Assembly (NCBI RefSeq): GCF_000185505.1
Contig: NZ_GL622359.1
Span: 369,782-433,781, forward strand
Reading direction: 5' to 3'
DNA: 64,000 nt
From: Pseudoramibacter alactolyticus ATCC 23263
GTDB lineage: Bacteria > Bacillota > Clostridia > Eubacteriales > Eubacteriaceae
Shown here piece by piece: positions 1-9,416 of the stretch (position 1 is the first letter of the stretch; each line of letters begins with the position of its first letter). The notes beneath the pieces were generated by a model. That model saw only the letters and a list, made by a program, of their open reading frames with translations. It had not been told where the DNA came from and did not search any database. The position numbers were made by a program, and so were the translations under genes.

Positions 1-325
1 TATACTGAAGATAAATGGCATAAATATCAGCGGAGACCTGGATATAATGGGCCATCTGCGGCGGTTCAATGATAAAGGGAATGGCCCGGCCAGTGCGCCG
101 GGAAAGGCGATCTAACCGCTGACGCACCTCGAAGAGACGGGGGCGTCCGGGAACGCCGAGGGCCTCTAATGCCGGTGAAACGGCCAGACAAATTGTTTTG
201 TCGGTCCGGTTTTTGTTGGCGACCACCAATCTCGTTTTGAGCGGATCAAGGCCTCGGTCCACACAGGCGACCGAGGCATAAAAGGATTTAAGATCGATGC
301 AAAGGTATTGTGGCTGTGTTGTCAT
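1..325 (-). CDS. Y-family DNA polymerase (UmuC/DinB-like), N-terminal part, cut by window edge
   Basis: The - strand is open from an ATG at 325 to the window start, about 108 codons, with no stop. The predicted protein begins MTTQPQYLCIDLKSFYASV, the hallmark of ImpB/MucB/SamB (Y-family) translesion polymerases: an early metal-binding Asp followed by SFYASVxC and the steric-gate region, then a VVAN strand. These enzymes copy past damaged DNA at low fidelity. The downstream palm/little-finger part lies outside the window, so pol IV-like and UmuC-like types cannot be told apart. The ribosome site is a run of eight G just upstream. The upstream region is very AT-rich; I saw no clear LexA palindrome (only a GAAC half). 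Confidence 0.85.
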   Translation of the reverse strand, partial: MTTQPQYLCIDLKSFYASVACVDRGLDPLKTRLVVANKNRTDKTICLAVSPALEALGVPGRPRLFEVRQRLDRLSRRTGRAIPFIIEPPQMAHYIQVSADIYAIYLQY

Positions 326-330
326 GGCAT

Positions 331-338
331 CCCCCCCC
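331..338 (-). promoter_or_regulatory. G8 homopolymer acting as ribosome binding site of the Y-family polymerase
   Basis: On the - strand eight consecutive G precede the ATG at 325 with a 5-nt spacer. No other purine-rich Shine-Dalgarno candidate is present, so the tract must serve as the ribosome site. Most other genes here use AGGAGG-type sites. Confidence 0.6.
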
Positions 339-515
339 AATAAAGTTCTTTATATAGAAATATATTATCATAAAAAATAATAAAAAGAAAAAATATTTTT
401 GAATTTTAGTTTGGTGTGCAGTGGAAATCCGAATGCGCGTCGGGGGATGGATGAATCGCTTAAAAGAAATCGGAAAGGAACGAACGAATCGCCACGGCGG
501 TTTAGAAAATAAGCC

Positions 516-543
516 ATAAAAAATCCACCTTGAAAGTGGATTG
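516..543 (-). terminator. Rho-independent terminator of the CsoR-family gene
   Basis: On the - strand a perfect AATCCAC / GTGGATT stem with a 7-nt loop runs into a T-run, 13 nt beyond the repressor stop codon. The remaining stretch between here and 331 is AT-rich non-coding sequence with nothing else I recognise. Confidence 0.8.
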
Positions 544-555
544 CCATGGTTAAAA

Positions 556-831
556 TTATTTCATGTTGGCAAAGCGTTCCACGGCTTTGGCAAAACTGGC
601 AATGGTTTTGTCCGCATCGCCATGTTCGATGCCATCGCGCACGCAATGATGAAGATGCCCTTCCAAAACAACCTGACCGACCTTGTGTGTGGCAGATTTG
701 ACTGCGTTGATCTGGGCAAGGATGTCTTCGCAAGGGATGTCTTCGTCAATCATGCGGTCGATGGCCTGAACCTGACCGATAATTTTTTTTAAACGTCTGT
801 GCAAATTTTCGGAGTCCATGCACTGTTTCAT
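556..831 (-). CDS. CsoR/FrmR-family metal-sensing transcriptional repressor
   Basis: A 91-residue all-helical DUF156 repressor. The protein has the IGQVxAIDRMI N-terminal helix, Cys in the IPCEDIL motif, and HLHHC further on. The Cys / His-x3-Cys arrangement matches the Cu(I)-binding X-Y-Z fingerprint of CsoR rather than the His-rich RcnR/FrmR site. Such proteins bind DNA as tetramers and release it on binding metal. I chose the ATG at 831; an in-frame TTG at 855 exists but lies where the transcript leader should be. The gene has its own promoter and terminator and no copper ATPase or chaperone next to it, so its target is unknown. Confidence 0.85.
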   Translation of the reverse strand: MKQCMDSENLHRRLKKIIGQVQAIDRMIDEDIPCEDILAQINAVKSATHKVGQVVLEGHLHHCVRDGIEHGDADKTIASFAKAVERFANMK

Positions 832-866
832 GTTATCACCACCATATCTCGTCAATGTTTTGAATT

Positions 867-894
867 ATTATATCATTTAAGGGAAAGGATGCAA
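867..894 (-). promoter_or_regulatory. Sigma-A-type promoter of the CsoR-family gene
   Basis: Reading the - strand, TTGCAT (889-894) and TATAAT (867-872) are separated by 16 nt, giving a start near 860 and a leader of about 30 nt. Confidence 0.7.
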
Positions 895-924
895 GCACCG
901 GGATTTAAGGCTTGGGATTAAAAG

Positions 925-953
925 TTGTCGCGGTATTTGGCGCATGCTATAAT
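925..953 (+). promoter_or_regulatory. Promoter of radC
   Basis: TTGTCG (925-930), a 17-nt spacer and a perfect TATAAT (948-953) put the transcription start near 960, ahead of the radC ribosome site. Confidence 0.65.
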
Positions 954-987
954 AAATAATAAATTGGCTGAAAGGCTGAGAGGAAAA

Positions 988-1695
988 ATGAAAATGCACA
1001 TGACGATTCGGGAGATGGCAGCAGATGACAAACCCAGAGAAAAAATGATGGCGCATGGCGCGAAGACCATGAGCAGCGCAGAGCTTATCGCCATCATTAT
1101 CGGTTCAGGCGAGCGTCGGGTGACCGCGGTGGATCTGGCGCGGAAATTGCTCCATGCCTATGACGATGATTTGAATCGTTTGTATCAGGCGTCGGTTTCA
1201 GAATTGTGCAACGATCAGGTGCTCAAGGGTATTGGCGTGGCTAAGGCCTGTAAAATCAAAGCAGCTCTGGAATTGGGGCACCGTATTCAGCGCCGACCTG
1301 ATCATTTTCCCGTGGTTAAGAATCCGGACGATGTCGCCGCGTTTTTAAATGAGGTCATTTGGGACATCAGACGAGAACATTTTTTTGTTTTATTGCTGGA
1401 CACCAAGCATAAAATTTTTAAAGCCGAGGAAGTCTCTGTCGGGACGCTCAATAGTTCTCTGGTGCATCCGCGGGAAGTTTTTTATCCGGCGATACGTCAA
1501 AGCGCTTCTGCAATTATTTTGGCGCACAATCACCCATCCGGGGATGTGACGCCGAGCGAGGAAGATCTGGCGCTGACGAATCGGTTAGTTCAGGTCGGCG
1601 AGATCATGGGCATTCCGATTCTTGATCATTTTATCGTTGGAGGTACGGTTTCTGCCGATTATTTTAGTTTTAAGCAAACCGGTTATATGGCATGA
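988..1695 (+). CDS. radC: RadC family JAB-domain protein
   Basis: The 235-residue protein has an N-terminal helix-hairpin-helix region (LKGIGVAKACKIKAA) and a C-terminal JAB/MPN+ domain with the metal motif HNHPSGD followed by a conserved Asp-containing segment. The family is widespread; its role in repair is disputed and the fold is that of a Zn metallo-isopeptidase. I start at the ATG at 988 because GAGAGG precedes it by 5 nt and the upstream TTG at 925 overlaps the promoter -35. No clear terminator separates it from the next gene. Confidence 0.9.
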   Translation: MKMHMTIREMAADDKPREKMMAHGAKTMSSAELIAIIIGSGERRVTAVDLARKLLHAYDDDLNRLYQASVSELCNDQVLKGIGVAKACKIKAALELGHRIQRRPDHFPVVKNPDDVAAFLNEVIWDIRREHFFVLLLDTKHKIFKAEEVSVGTLNSSLVHPREVFYPAIRQSASAIILAHNHPSGDVTPSEEDLALTNRLVQVGEIMGIPILDHFIVGGTVSADYFSFKQTGYMA

Positions 1696-1759
1696 GTAGT
1701 TTTAATTTTTTTTGAAAATGAATTGATTTAACCGAGGCTTTACCATAAAATTAAATACT

Positions 1760-2677
1760 GTGAATAATAAAGGAATTAATTACTATCATTACGAAAACCA
1801 ATGTGAAGAAGTAATGCCGCTGCGCGTTTATCTGCAGAAAATTCAGGGATACTCTAGTCGCATTTTGCGCCGAATCATTCGAGACGGCCGACTAATGATC
1901 AATGGAAAAGACCGCTGGCTTGTGGATGATGTTCACCGTGGCGACACGATAGAAGTGATGCTTCCAAGGGAATCTGTCGATGTGCGGCCGGTTCGGGGGA
2001 TCGTGGATATTATCTACGAGGATGATGAAATTCTGGCAGTGAATAAGGATGCCGGATTGGTCACCCATCCGACCAAAAGTCATCAGTTGGATACGCTGGG
2101 GAATTTAGTGGCCGGTTATTTTGAATCGACTGGGCAGTACGCAAAAGTGCGGTTTGTGACACGGCTTGACAGTGATACCTCCGGGGTGATTGTGATTGCA
2201 AAGAACAAATATATTCATCATTATTTGCAATCTCACCAGTTAATTCCAAAACCGGAGAAGCGCTATCTTGCTTTTGTTAATGGTTGCCCGGAGGAAATGG
2301 TCGGCACCATTGATTTGCCCATCGGCAGGGCAGAAGATGGTATCCATCGCTGTGTCATGCCGGAGGGGAAACCTTCAATCACACATTACCGTGTGGTCGA
2401 GACCTTTCCCGAACAAAAGGCTTCGGCGATTGCGCTGCGATTAGAGACAGGAAGAACCCATCAGATTCGGGTGCATCTGGCCACAATAGGCTGCCCGATT
2501 ATTGGCGATTCGCTTTACAATACGACGGCGGACGGGGCTTACGGCATTCGACGGACGGCTTTACATGCGCGATCGATTGCATTATCCCTTCCGAAAACCG
2601 GGCAGCATATTTTATATGCGCCTTTAAAATCAGATTTGGTTAACCTGCAGCACCAATTGCGGGGCAATTGTGAATAA
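1760..2677 (+). CDS. RluA/RluD-family pseudouridine synthase (first of two)
   Basis: A 305-residue enzyme that converts uridine to pseudouridine in structured RNA. It carries an N-terminal S4 RNA-binding domain (about residues 20-80), the catalytic motif RLDSDTSG with the essential Asp, and the GRTHQIRVHL motif. Start choice is weak: the GTG at 1760 lacks a good ribosome site, and an internal ATG follows at residue 19. The usual HRLD is changed to TRLD. A second paralogue is at 39741-40664. The exact RNA target cannot be read from sequence. Confidence 0.85.
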   Translation: MNNKGINYYHYENQCEEVMPLRVYLQKIQGYSSRILRRIIRDGRLMINGKDRWLVDDVHRGDTIEVMLPRESVDVRPVRGIVDIIYEDDEILAVNKDAGLVTHPTKSHQLDTLGNLVAGYFESTGQYAKVRFVTRLDSDTSGVIVIAKNKYIHHYLQSHQLIPKPEKRYLAFVNGCPEEMVGTIDLPIGRAEDGIHRCVMPEGKPSITHYRVVETFPEQKASAIALRLETGRTHQIRVHLATIGCPIIGDSLYNTTADGAYGIRRTALHARSIALSLPKTGQHILYAPLKSDLVNLQHQLRGNCE

Positions 2678-2702
2678 GAGAAGAAAATAGAAGGATGAGC
2701 AA

Positions 2703-5141
2703 ATGGATGAAGAAAAAACTAAGCGCGGAATAACGAACCAGCCGGAGGGCAGTAGAGGTCTGCCCAAACGGGGAGATGGCCAAACGCCCAAACATTTTTC
2801 TTTTAGTTCTTTTAAAGGGAAGGTGCCGTCAAACGACGAGGTGACAGCGGAAGAAACATCCCGGATGGCAGAGCCATTGACGCCTGAAATGACGGCAGAC
2901 AACGATGTGATACCGAATGCTTCTGACAGTGAACCTTGGGAAAAGCAAGTTGAGCAAATGGATAATGTCGATGCACCGGAAGTAGGGGCCGCCATTGAAA
3001 ATTTAAATGCGGCAGCAGGGAAAAAAGATGAATCGAAAGCGCCAAAGCGCCAAGGGTTGCCCAGAAGAAATGCAAGACAGGCATCAAGATCAATGCCGGA
3101 GCAGACAGCAGAAAAACAAGATGACACAACAATGAGCGAAACAGCAAAGAAAAAAACAGAAGCCAAGCGATCGACCGGGAAGGGGCGAAAAGCCAATTCG
3201 GGTAAAACGGTTAAAGCGAAGAAAAAACGCAAAGGCAGCAGCGATGGAAAAACACCGATGGGTTTGCCGAGCAAAAAGAAAAAGAAAAAAGGCATGCGGA
3301 CCTGGATGAAAGTTTTGATTGTGCTGCTGATTCTGGCCTTGGCAGGCATTGCGGCCGTTGTCGGACTCTATCAATATAATCGCCAAGATATTTCCGATTA
3401 TAAATATTCTCAGAAGCAAAAGACACAGATCATTTCAGCAGATAATCAAACTATTGGATCGCTGTTTTCAGAGAATAGAACGTATGTTTCTTTAAATCAA
3501 ATTCCGGACAATATGAAAAATGCATTGATTTCGATTGAAGACAGTCGGTTTTACGATCATGGCGGCGTGGATTATTTTGGGATTGCGCGTTCCATGGTGT
3601 CCAATATGGTCAGCCGCAATGCAACCAATCAGGGGGCCAGCACCATTACTCAGCAATTAGCGAGACTGTTGTTCTTGCCGGATATTTCGACAGAACAGAC
3701 GCTGGGCGACTCCATTAATCGTAAATTCAAAGAAATTTCCATTGCCTGGCAGCTCGAAGATAAATATTCTAAGAATCAAATTCTGGAAATGTATCTGAAC
3801 GAATATTATTTTGGGTCATCAGCATATGGGATTGAAGAAGCGGCCAAGACCTATTTTGGCAAGGATATTTGGAGTTGCAATTTGGCAGAGTGCGCCATGC
3901 TGGCAGGATTGCCGCAGGCACCGTCTGCCTACGCGCCAAACGCCCACTATTCAGCAGCAAAGCATCGACAGGAACAGGTATTGGATCGGATGACCAAACT
4001 GGGTTATATCACCGAAAAGGAAGCGAAGGCAGCTAAAGCGACACAGATTAATGTTGCAAAATTTGATTCCAGTTCACTGAACAATCAAGTGAGATCGGGG
4101 TACGAAAAGTTTGTCAATCGAGCGTTGCAGCAATATGCAGAGGCACAGGCACCTTCTGTGATGAAAACTCAGGGAATTTCCAGAAGTGAAGCCATTAAAT
4201 ACACTCGCAAAAAAGTGGCGAGCGGCGGGTATAAAATTTACACGACGGTTAACACAGGCATGCAGCAGCAGGCACAGTCGATTTCGCAGAGCAGGTATCC
4301 GACGGGCAGCAGTGTGACGAACGCGATTGTGACGATGGATTTGGATGGCTCTGTCCGCGCCTATTATGGTGGCAACACGCAGATTGATATGGCCAATACC
4401 GCCAGACAGCCGGGCTCTAACATTAAACCGCTCTATTATAGCGGCGCGATCGATAAAGGATTGTTTACGGCTGGTTCAACCTTGCCCAATCATTTCAGTC
4501 TGGGCAACTGGACGCCGGCGTCCCATGGGAAAGGGGCATCGGTATCGCTGACCACGGCCATCGTGCAATCACTCAACGCGCCTTCGGCCTATGTGATGTA
4601 TCGGATGGGTGTTAAAACTTCCATCGAGTGGATGAAAACCATGGGCATCACCACTTTCACCGATAATGATTATAATGTGGCGACTTCCCTTGGTGGGATG
4701 AGCAATGGGATTAAACCGATTGAAATGGCGGCAGCCTTTAACGTTTTTAATAATAGCGGGGTTTATAATCAGCCGAAGTTTATCACAAAAGTGGAAAATG
4801 ACAATGGCACGACGATTTTTAAAGCGTCAGATCTGAATCTCGATTCGCATCAGGTGATGAAACAGTCGACGGCAACGACGATGAAGAGCATTTTGCGCCA
4901 GGTTGTTACCAGCGGGACAGGGACCGCAGCCAATGTTTATTCGACGGCTGGAAAAACGGGAACCACTGACGCTGGGAAGGATTTGTGGTTCACCGGGATT
5001 ACTGGGAATCTCACCACTACTATTTGGGTCGGTAATTTGAATAATGTGGCCCTTGGCGGATATGGGAGTCTTTCTGCCGGTATTTATGGAACCTATATGA
5101 GCCGATTGGGCGCAAACGCCCTGATCACGGGCCTTAATTAA
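2703..5141 (+). CDS. Class A penicillin-binding protein (bifunctional glycosyltransferase/transpeptidase)
   Basis: The 812-residue protein polymerises and cross-links peptidoglycan outside the membrane. Residues 1 to about 197 form a long, charged, low-complexity cytoplasmic tail ending in a Lys-rich stretch; a single membrane anchor follows (about 202-222). The GT51 domain shows EDSRFYDHGG near residue 279 and GASTITQQLAR. The transpeptidase domain has SNIK (about 571), SLN (about 623) and KTGTT (about 751). The tail is much longer than in typical PBP1 proteins and may dock division or synthesis partners (inference). AAGGA precedes the ATG, and a strong terminator follows. Confidence 0.93.
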   Translation: MDEEKTKRGITNQPEGSRGLPKRGDGQTPKHFSFSSFKGKVPSNDEVTAEETSRMAEPLTPEMTADNDVIPNASDSEPWEKQVEQMDNVDAPEVGAAIENLNAAAGKKDESKAPKRQGLPRRNARQASRSMPEQTAEKQDDTTMSETAKKKTEAKRSTGKGRKANSGKTVKAKKKRKGSSDGKTPMGLPSKKKKKKGMRTWMKVLIVLLILALAGIAAVVGLYQYNRQDISDYKYSQKQKTQIISADNQTIGSLFSENRTYVSLNQIPDNMKNALISIEDSRFYDHGGVDYFGIARSMVSNMVSRNATNQGASTITQQLARLLFLPDISTEQTLGDSINRKFKEISIAWQLEDKYSKNQILEMYLNEYYFGSSAYGIEEAAKTYFGKDIWSCNLAECAMLAGLPQAPSAYAPNAHYSAAKHRQEQVLDRMTKLGYITEKEAKAAKATQINVAKFDSSSLNNQVRSGYEKFVNRALQQYAEAQAPSVMKTQGISRSEAIKYTRKKVASGGYKIYTTVNTGMQQQAQSISQSRYPTGSSVTNAIVTMDLDGSVRAYYGGNTQIDMANTARQPGSNIKPLYYSGAIDKGLFTAGSTLPNHFSLGNWTPASHGKGASVSLTTAIVQSLNAPSAYVMYRMGVKTSIEWMKTMGITTFTDNDYNVATSLGGMSNGIKPIEMAAAFNVFNNSGVYNQPKFITKVENDNGTTIFKASDLNLDSHQVMKQSTATTMKSILRQVVTSGTGTAANVYSTAGKTGTTDAGKDLWFTGITGNLTTTIWVGNLNNVALGGYGSLSAGIYGTYMSRLGANALITGLN

Positions 5142-5173
5142 AAATCAATAGAATAGTAAAAGAGAGTAACAGC

Positions 5174-5212
5174 GAAAAAAGATCCTTGCGGGTTTCCGCA
5201 GGGATCTTTTTA
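5174..5212 (+). terminator. Terminator after the class A PBP gene
   Basis: A GC-rich hairpin with arms GATCCTTGCGG and CCGCAGGGATC around a TTT loop is followed by a T-run. Confidence 0.9.
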
Positions 5213-5242
5213 CAGGCTTAAACTTAATTGAGAGGAGACCAA

Positions 5243-5938
5243 ATGAATCGGGCTGAAAGAGAAAAAGTTTTAGAGTTGCTTCAGGAACATTATGGGGATC
5301 AAAAATGCGGTCTGGATCATACGAGCCCTTTTGAACTGCTGATTGCCACCATGCTCTCGGCACAATGCACGGATGTGCGTGTTAATATTGTGACCGCCGA
5401 ATTATATAAGGAACACAATACGCCGGAAACGATTTTGTCTTTGGGGGAAGCGGGGCTGTTGGAAAGAATCAAGACCTGTGGCTTAGCCAATACCAAGGCG
5501 AAAAATATCATCAAAACCTGTCATAGGCTGCTGGAAAATTTTGACGGCAAAGTGCCAAAAACCATGGCGGAACTGACCTCTCTTCCCGGCGTTGGGCGAA
5601 AAACGGCCAATGTGGTGATGAGCAATGCCTTTGGCATTCCGGCAATCGCCGTGGATACCCATGTATTTCGGGTATCCAATCGTCTGGGATTGGGAAAAGG
5701 AAAGAATGTGACAGAAGTCGAGCGGGCATTGCAGAAGAATATCCCGAAGTCGCGCTGGTCGGCTGCCCATCATCAGTTGATTTGGCATGGCCGCAAGATT
5801 TGCTCGGCACGCAATCCCAAATGTGATATCTGTCCTCTGGCGGACTATTGCGATATGCGCAAACACGATTTGAAGGCGATGCGAAAAACGCAGGCGGCCG
5901 AGGATGCCGCATCGGTTCTAAATATAGAAGAAAAATAA
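5243..5938 (+). CDS. nth: Endonuclease III (DNA glycosylase/AP lyase)
   Basis: A 231-residue base-excision-repair enzyme that removes oxidised pyrimidines and nicks the abasic site. The helix-hairpin-helix LPGVGRKTANVV contains the catalytic Lys, and the downstream DTHVFRVSNRLGL supplies the catalytic Asp. The C-terminal C-x6-C-x2-C-x5-C pattern binds the [4Fe-4S] cluster. The ATG at 5243 is chosen over a TTG 15 nt upstream because GAGAGGAG lies between them. The C-terminal tail past the cluster is slightly longer than usual. Confidence 0.95.
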   Translation: MNRAEREKVLELLQEHYGDQKCGLDHTSPFELLIATMLSAQCTDVRVNIVTAELYKEHNTPETILSLGEAGLLERIKTCGLANTKAKNIIKTCHRLLENFDGKVPKTMAELTSLPGVGRKTANVVMSNAFGIPAIAVDTHVFRVSNRLGLGKGKNVTEVERALQKNIPKSRWSAAHHQLIWHGRKICSARNPKCDICPLADYCDMRKHDLKAMRKTQAAEDAASVLNIEEK

Positions 5939-5984
5939 GTTTGAGAATCGCTGTTTTTTCGGCAAAACTGGCAAAGATTCAGGC

Positions 5985-6013
5985 TTGATTGAAAAAAATA
6001 GCTATGATATACT
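5985..6013 (+). promoter_or_regulatory. Promoter of the tig-clpP-clpX operon
   Basis: TTGATT (5985-5990) and TATACT (6008-6013) are 17 nt apart, 43 nt upstream of the tig start. No obvious CtsR-type direct repeat is seen between promoter and gene. Confidence 0.7.
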
Positions 6014-6055
6014 TTAAAAATTGAAAAGCCATAAATATTGTTGTTGGAGGATATA

Positions 6056-7393
6056 ATGACAGCTAAGATTTTAAAGAATGAAAAAAACGTCGTGACTTTG
6101 GAAATGTCCATTCCGAAGGATGATTTTCAAAAGGCGATGGATCAGTCTTACAAAAAGAACAAAAAACACTTTACCGTTCAGGGGTTTCGTAAGGGAAAAG
6201 CGCCAAGAAAGGTGATCGAAGCGCACTATGGCAAGGGTGTTTTTCTGGAAGACGCCATTGAATTTGCTTTTCCGGAAGCTTATCAAAATGCTATTGAAGA
6301 AACCAAGATTGAACCGGTGACCCGCCCGGCGCTCGATAAAGTGGATGATGTCAGCGATGATGGTGCTGTTTTCGTGGTGAGCGTCGCGGTTAAGCCGGAA
6401 GTGACCCTGGGCGACTACAAAGGGGCAGAAATCCCGGTGCTTGAGCCCGCGGTTGAAGATACCGATATTGAAGAACGCCTGAAGAAAATGCAGGATCAGA
6501 ATTCCCGTTTGGTGACTGATGACGAAGCGGAAGCCGCTAACGGCGATACCGTTGTGATCGATTATGAAGGCTTTGTCGACGGCGAAACTTTTGACGGCGG
6601 CAAGGACGAAGGCTACAGCCTTGAATTGGGCAGCAGCACCTTTATTCCGGGATTTGAAGACCAGCTGGTCGGAGTAAAATCCGGCGATGACAAAGAAGTC
6701 AATGTGACGTTCCCGGAAAACTACCATTCGGCAGATCTTCAGGGTAAAGATGCGACATTTAAAGTGCACGTGGTTGAAGTCCAGCGCAAAGAGCTGCCGG
6801 AACTCGATGACGAATTTGCCAAAGACGTCAGTGAATTTGACACCTTAGACGAAGTGAAGGACGATTTGCGCAGCAAAATTGCGGAAGAAAAGAAAAACGC
6901 ACAACTCAACGTGGCACGCACGCAGGCGCTTGAACACGCCGTCGAAACCGCCGAAATTGACGTGCCGGATATGATGGTGGAGGAAGAAGTCGACCGCCAG
7001 TTTGACAATATGCGCCAGCAAATGAGCGGACAAGGGCTCTCCATGGATGACTATTTTAAATTCACCGGTCAGAGCCGCGAAGTCTTTAAAGAATCCATCG
7101 CACCGGATGCCGTCAAGAACATCAAGGCAGACCTAGTGCTTGAAGCCATCGGCAAAGCGGAAGGCATTGAACCGACCGAAGAAGAAACCGACGATGAAAT
7201 CAAAGAATATGCCCAGGCTTTTAATCAGGAATTTGATAAATACAAAGAATCCCTGGATGACCGCATGAAGGAATATATTGTCGATTCCATCAGGCGCCGG
7301 AAGACGTTGGATATGCTGGTAGACACTGCCAAACAGGTTGAAAATTTTAAAGAAAAGCAGCAGGCTGAAGCAGCGCCGGCAGACGCCGAATAA
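6056..7393 (+). CDS. tig: Trigger factor, ribosome-associated chaperone and prolyl isomerase
   Basis: The 445-residue protein has the three-domain trigger-factor layout: the ribosome-docking tail with [13 protein letters not shown] near residue 45, an FKBP-type isomerase domain ([14 protein letters not shown] onward), and a helical C-terminal chaperone domain ending in an Ala/Glu-rich tail. It binds nascent chains at the exit tunnel. GGAGG lies 5 nt before the chosen ATG. It leads clpP, clpX and lon, the usual order for coupling folding with proteolysis. Confidence 0.97.
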   Translation: MTAKILKNEKNVVTLEMSIPKDDFQKAMDQSYKKNKKHFTVQGFRKGKAPRKVIEAHYGKGVFLEDAIEFAFPEAYQNAIEETKIEPVTRPALDKVDDVSDDGAVFVVSVAVKPEVTLGDYKGAEIPVLEPAVEDTDIEERLKKMQDQNSRLVTDDEAEAANGDTVVIDYEGFVDGETFDGGKDEGYSLELGSSTFIPGFEDQLVGVKSGDDKEVNVTFPENYHSADLQGKDATFKVHVVEVQRKELPELDDEFAKDVSEFDTLDEVKDDLRSKIAEEKKNAQLNVARTQALEHAVETAEIDVPDMMVEEEVDRQFDNMRQQMSGQGLSMDDYFKFTGQSREVFKESIAPDAVKNIKADLVLEAIGKAEGIEPTEEETDDEIKEYAQAFNQEFDKYKESLDDRMKEYIVDSIRRRKTLDMLVDTAKQVENFKEKQQAEAAPADAE

Positions 7394-7410
7394 TTGAGGC
7401 TATCGATATT

Positions 7411-7995
7411 ATGAATTTAGTGCCAATGGTGATTGAACAAACGGGGAGAGGCGAAAGATCTTTCGATATTTATTCCCGCTTGCTCAAAGAAAGAATTGTT
7501 TTCTTGGACGGTGAAATCACCGACGAGACAGCGAGTCTCGTGGTGGCGCAACTGGTGTTTTTGGAGGCAGAAAATCCGGATGAGGATATTTTTATGTATA
7601 TCAACAGTCCGGGCGGCTCTGTTACGGCCGGCTTCGCCATTATGGACACGATGAATTTCATCAAGTGTGACGTATCGACCCTGTGTTATGGGATGGCTGC
7701 CTCCATGGGCGCATTTTTGCTGGCGGCCGGCGCCAAGGGCAAGCGTCAGGCACTGCCGAATGCAGAAATCATGATTCACCAGCCGCTGGGCGGTGCACAG
7801 GGGCAGAGCTCCGACGTAGAAATCCATGCGCGTCATCTGCTTGAAACCAAGGAAAAACTGAATCGGATTTTGAGTGAAAATTCCGGTCAGAGTTTCGAAA
7901 CAATTGTGAAAGATACGGATCGCGATCATTTTATGAGTGCAGAAGAAGCCAAAACCTATGGCCTAATAGACCAAGTAATCACATCCCGTGATTAA
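7411..7995 (+). CDS. clpP: ATP-dependent Clp protease proteolytic subunit
   Basis: A 194-residue serine protease that forms the tetradecameric barrel fed by ClpX. The triad is visible: Ser98 in GMAASMGA, His123 in IMIHQPLGG and Asp168 in KDTDRD. The substrate-strand motif [12 protein letters not shown] is intact. The start ATG has only a distant GAGG, so translation may depend on coupling with tig, whose stop is 17 nt upstream. Confidence 0.97.
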   Translation: MNLVPMVIEQTGRGERSFDIYSRLLKERIVFLDGEITDETASLVVAQLVFLEAENPDEDIFMYINSPGGSVTAGFAIMDTMNFIKCDVSTLCYGMAASMGAFLLAAGAKGKRQALPNAEIMIHQPLGGAQGQSSDVEIHARHLLETKEKLNRILSENSGQSFETIVKDTDRDHFMSAEEAKTYGLIDQVITSRD

Positions 7996-8024
7996 AGGCG
8001 CAGCTGAAAAGGAGAAGAATAGCG

Positions 8025-9320
8025 ATGTCAGATTACGATCATTCCGACGGCATTAACCAGGTTCGCTGTTCATTTTGCGGGAAAACGCAGGCGCAGGTCA
8101 AGCGAATGGTCGCAGGACCAGGTGTTTATATCTGTGATGAATGTGTATCGCTGTGTCAGGAAATTATCGACAGCGAAAGCGAATCAGAACCGATCCTTTA
8201 TACGGAGGTGCCGACGCCGAAGGAAATTAAAGCGGCATTAGATACCTATGTTATCGGCCAGGATGAAGCTAAAAAAGCGCTGTCGGTTGCTGTGTATAAC
8301 CACTATAAACGCATCAATGCGGCGGAAACCGATGACGATGATGTTGAAATTCAAAAAAGCAATATTTTATTGATTGGCCCGACGGGCTCGGGTAAAACGT
8401 TGCTGGCTCAGACCTTGGCCAGAATTTTGGACGTGCCCTTTGCCATTGCTGACGCCACGACTTTAACGGAAGCCGGCTATGTCGGTGAAGACGTCGAAAA
8501 TATTTTGCTCAAGCTTTTGCAGGCAGCCGATATGGATATTGAACGTGCCGAAAAGGGCATTATCTATATCGATGAGATTGATAAAATCTCCAGGAAGAGT
8601 GAAAATCCGTCGATTACCCGCGATGTGAGCGGTGAAGGCGTGCAGCAGGCTCTGCTCAAGATTTTGGAGGGGACGGTTGCCAATGTGCCGCCGCAAGGCG
8701 GGCGCAAGCATCCCCAGCAGGAATTCATCCAGCTGGATACGAAGGATATTTTGTTTATCTGCGGCGGTGCTTTTGACGGTATTGAAGAAGTTATTGCAAA
8801 GCGGCTTGAAAAAGGGTCGATTGGCTTTGATGCCACCATTCGAAGCCGTGTCGAAAAAGAAGACGACGCGATGATGGAAAAAATCGTTCCTCACGATATT
8901 TTGAAATACGGCTTGATTCCTGAATTTATCGGGCGGATTCCCGTCATTGCGACGCTCAAGCATTTGGATGAAGAGGCGCTGATTAATATCCTGACAGAGC
9001 CTAAAAACGCGTTGGTCAAGCAATTTCAAAAGCTTCTCAGACTCGAAGATGTCGATTTGACATTTGAGCCGGAAGCCTTGTCTGAAATTGCAAAAAAAGC
9101 CATGGCGACAAAAACCGGTGCCCGGGGATTGCGCGGAATTATCGAAAGGGTCATGATGGATTTAATGTATGAAGTGCCCTCAGAGTCGGATATTTCACAC
9201 ATCACCATTACCAAAGACATGATCATTGATCAAGGCGGACCGATGATTGAACGCAATCGTGCGACGGAAAAAGAGGATGCCGAAACCATTGAATCGGCGA
9301 CGGATTCCCATGTGTCTTAA
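8025..9320 (+). CDS. clpX: ATP-dependent Clp protease unfoldase subunit ClpX
   Basis: A 431-residue AAA+ unfoldase. An N-terminal zinc finger (Cys15, Cys18, Cys37, Cys40) recognises substrates and adaptors. Walker A GPTGSGKT lies near residues 118-125, Walker B is [10 protein letters not shown], and the ClpP-docking loop lies near [23 protein letters not shown] precedes the ATG. It lies 29 nt after clpP, and a terminator follows before lon. Confidence 0.97.
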   Translation: MSDYDHSDGINQVRCSFCGKTQAQVKRMVAGPGVYICDECVSLCQEIIDSESESEPILYTEVPTPKEIKAALDTYVIGQDEAKKALSVAVYNHYKRINAAETDDDDVEIQKSNILLIGPTGSGKTLLAQTLARILDVPFAIADATTLTEAGYVGEDVENILLKLLQAADMDIERAEKGIIYIDEIDKISRKSENPSITRDVSGEGVQQALLKILEGTVANVPPQGGRKHPQQEFIQLDTKDILFICGGAFDGIEEVIAKRLEKGSIGFDATIRSRVEKEDDAMMEKIVPHDILKYGLIPEFIGRIPVIATLKHLDEEALINILTEPKNALVKQFQKLLRLEDVDLTFEPEALSEIAKKAMATKTGARGLRGIIERVMMDLMYEVPSESDISHITITKDMIIDQGGPMIERNRATEKEDAETIESATDSHVS

Positions 9321-9337
9321 TTAATTTCATCTCGATC

Positions 9338-9367
9338 GAAAAGGCAATCACCATGATTGCCTTTTTT
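9338..9367 (+). terminator. Terminator between clpX and lon
   Basis: AAGGCAATCA / TGATTGCCTT stem with a CCA loop and a six-T tail. It probably ends part of the tig-clpPX transcripts; read-through or a separate promoter must serve lon. Confidence 0.85.
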
Positions 9368-9416
9368 CGCATCGCGAAATAACCAGACAGGTGGCAGATG
9401 GACGAGGAGCAAATAT

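Noticed and set aside
9357-9416. Upstream ATG extending lon by 20 codons
   Set aside because: The extension would be encoded by the clpX terminator hairpin; the ATG at 9417 has GAGGAG in front.
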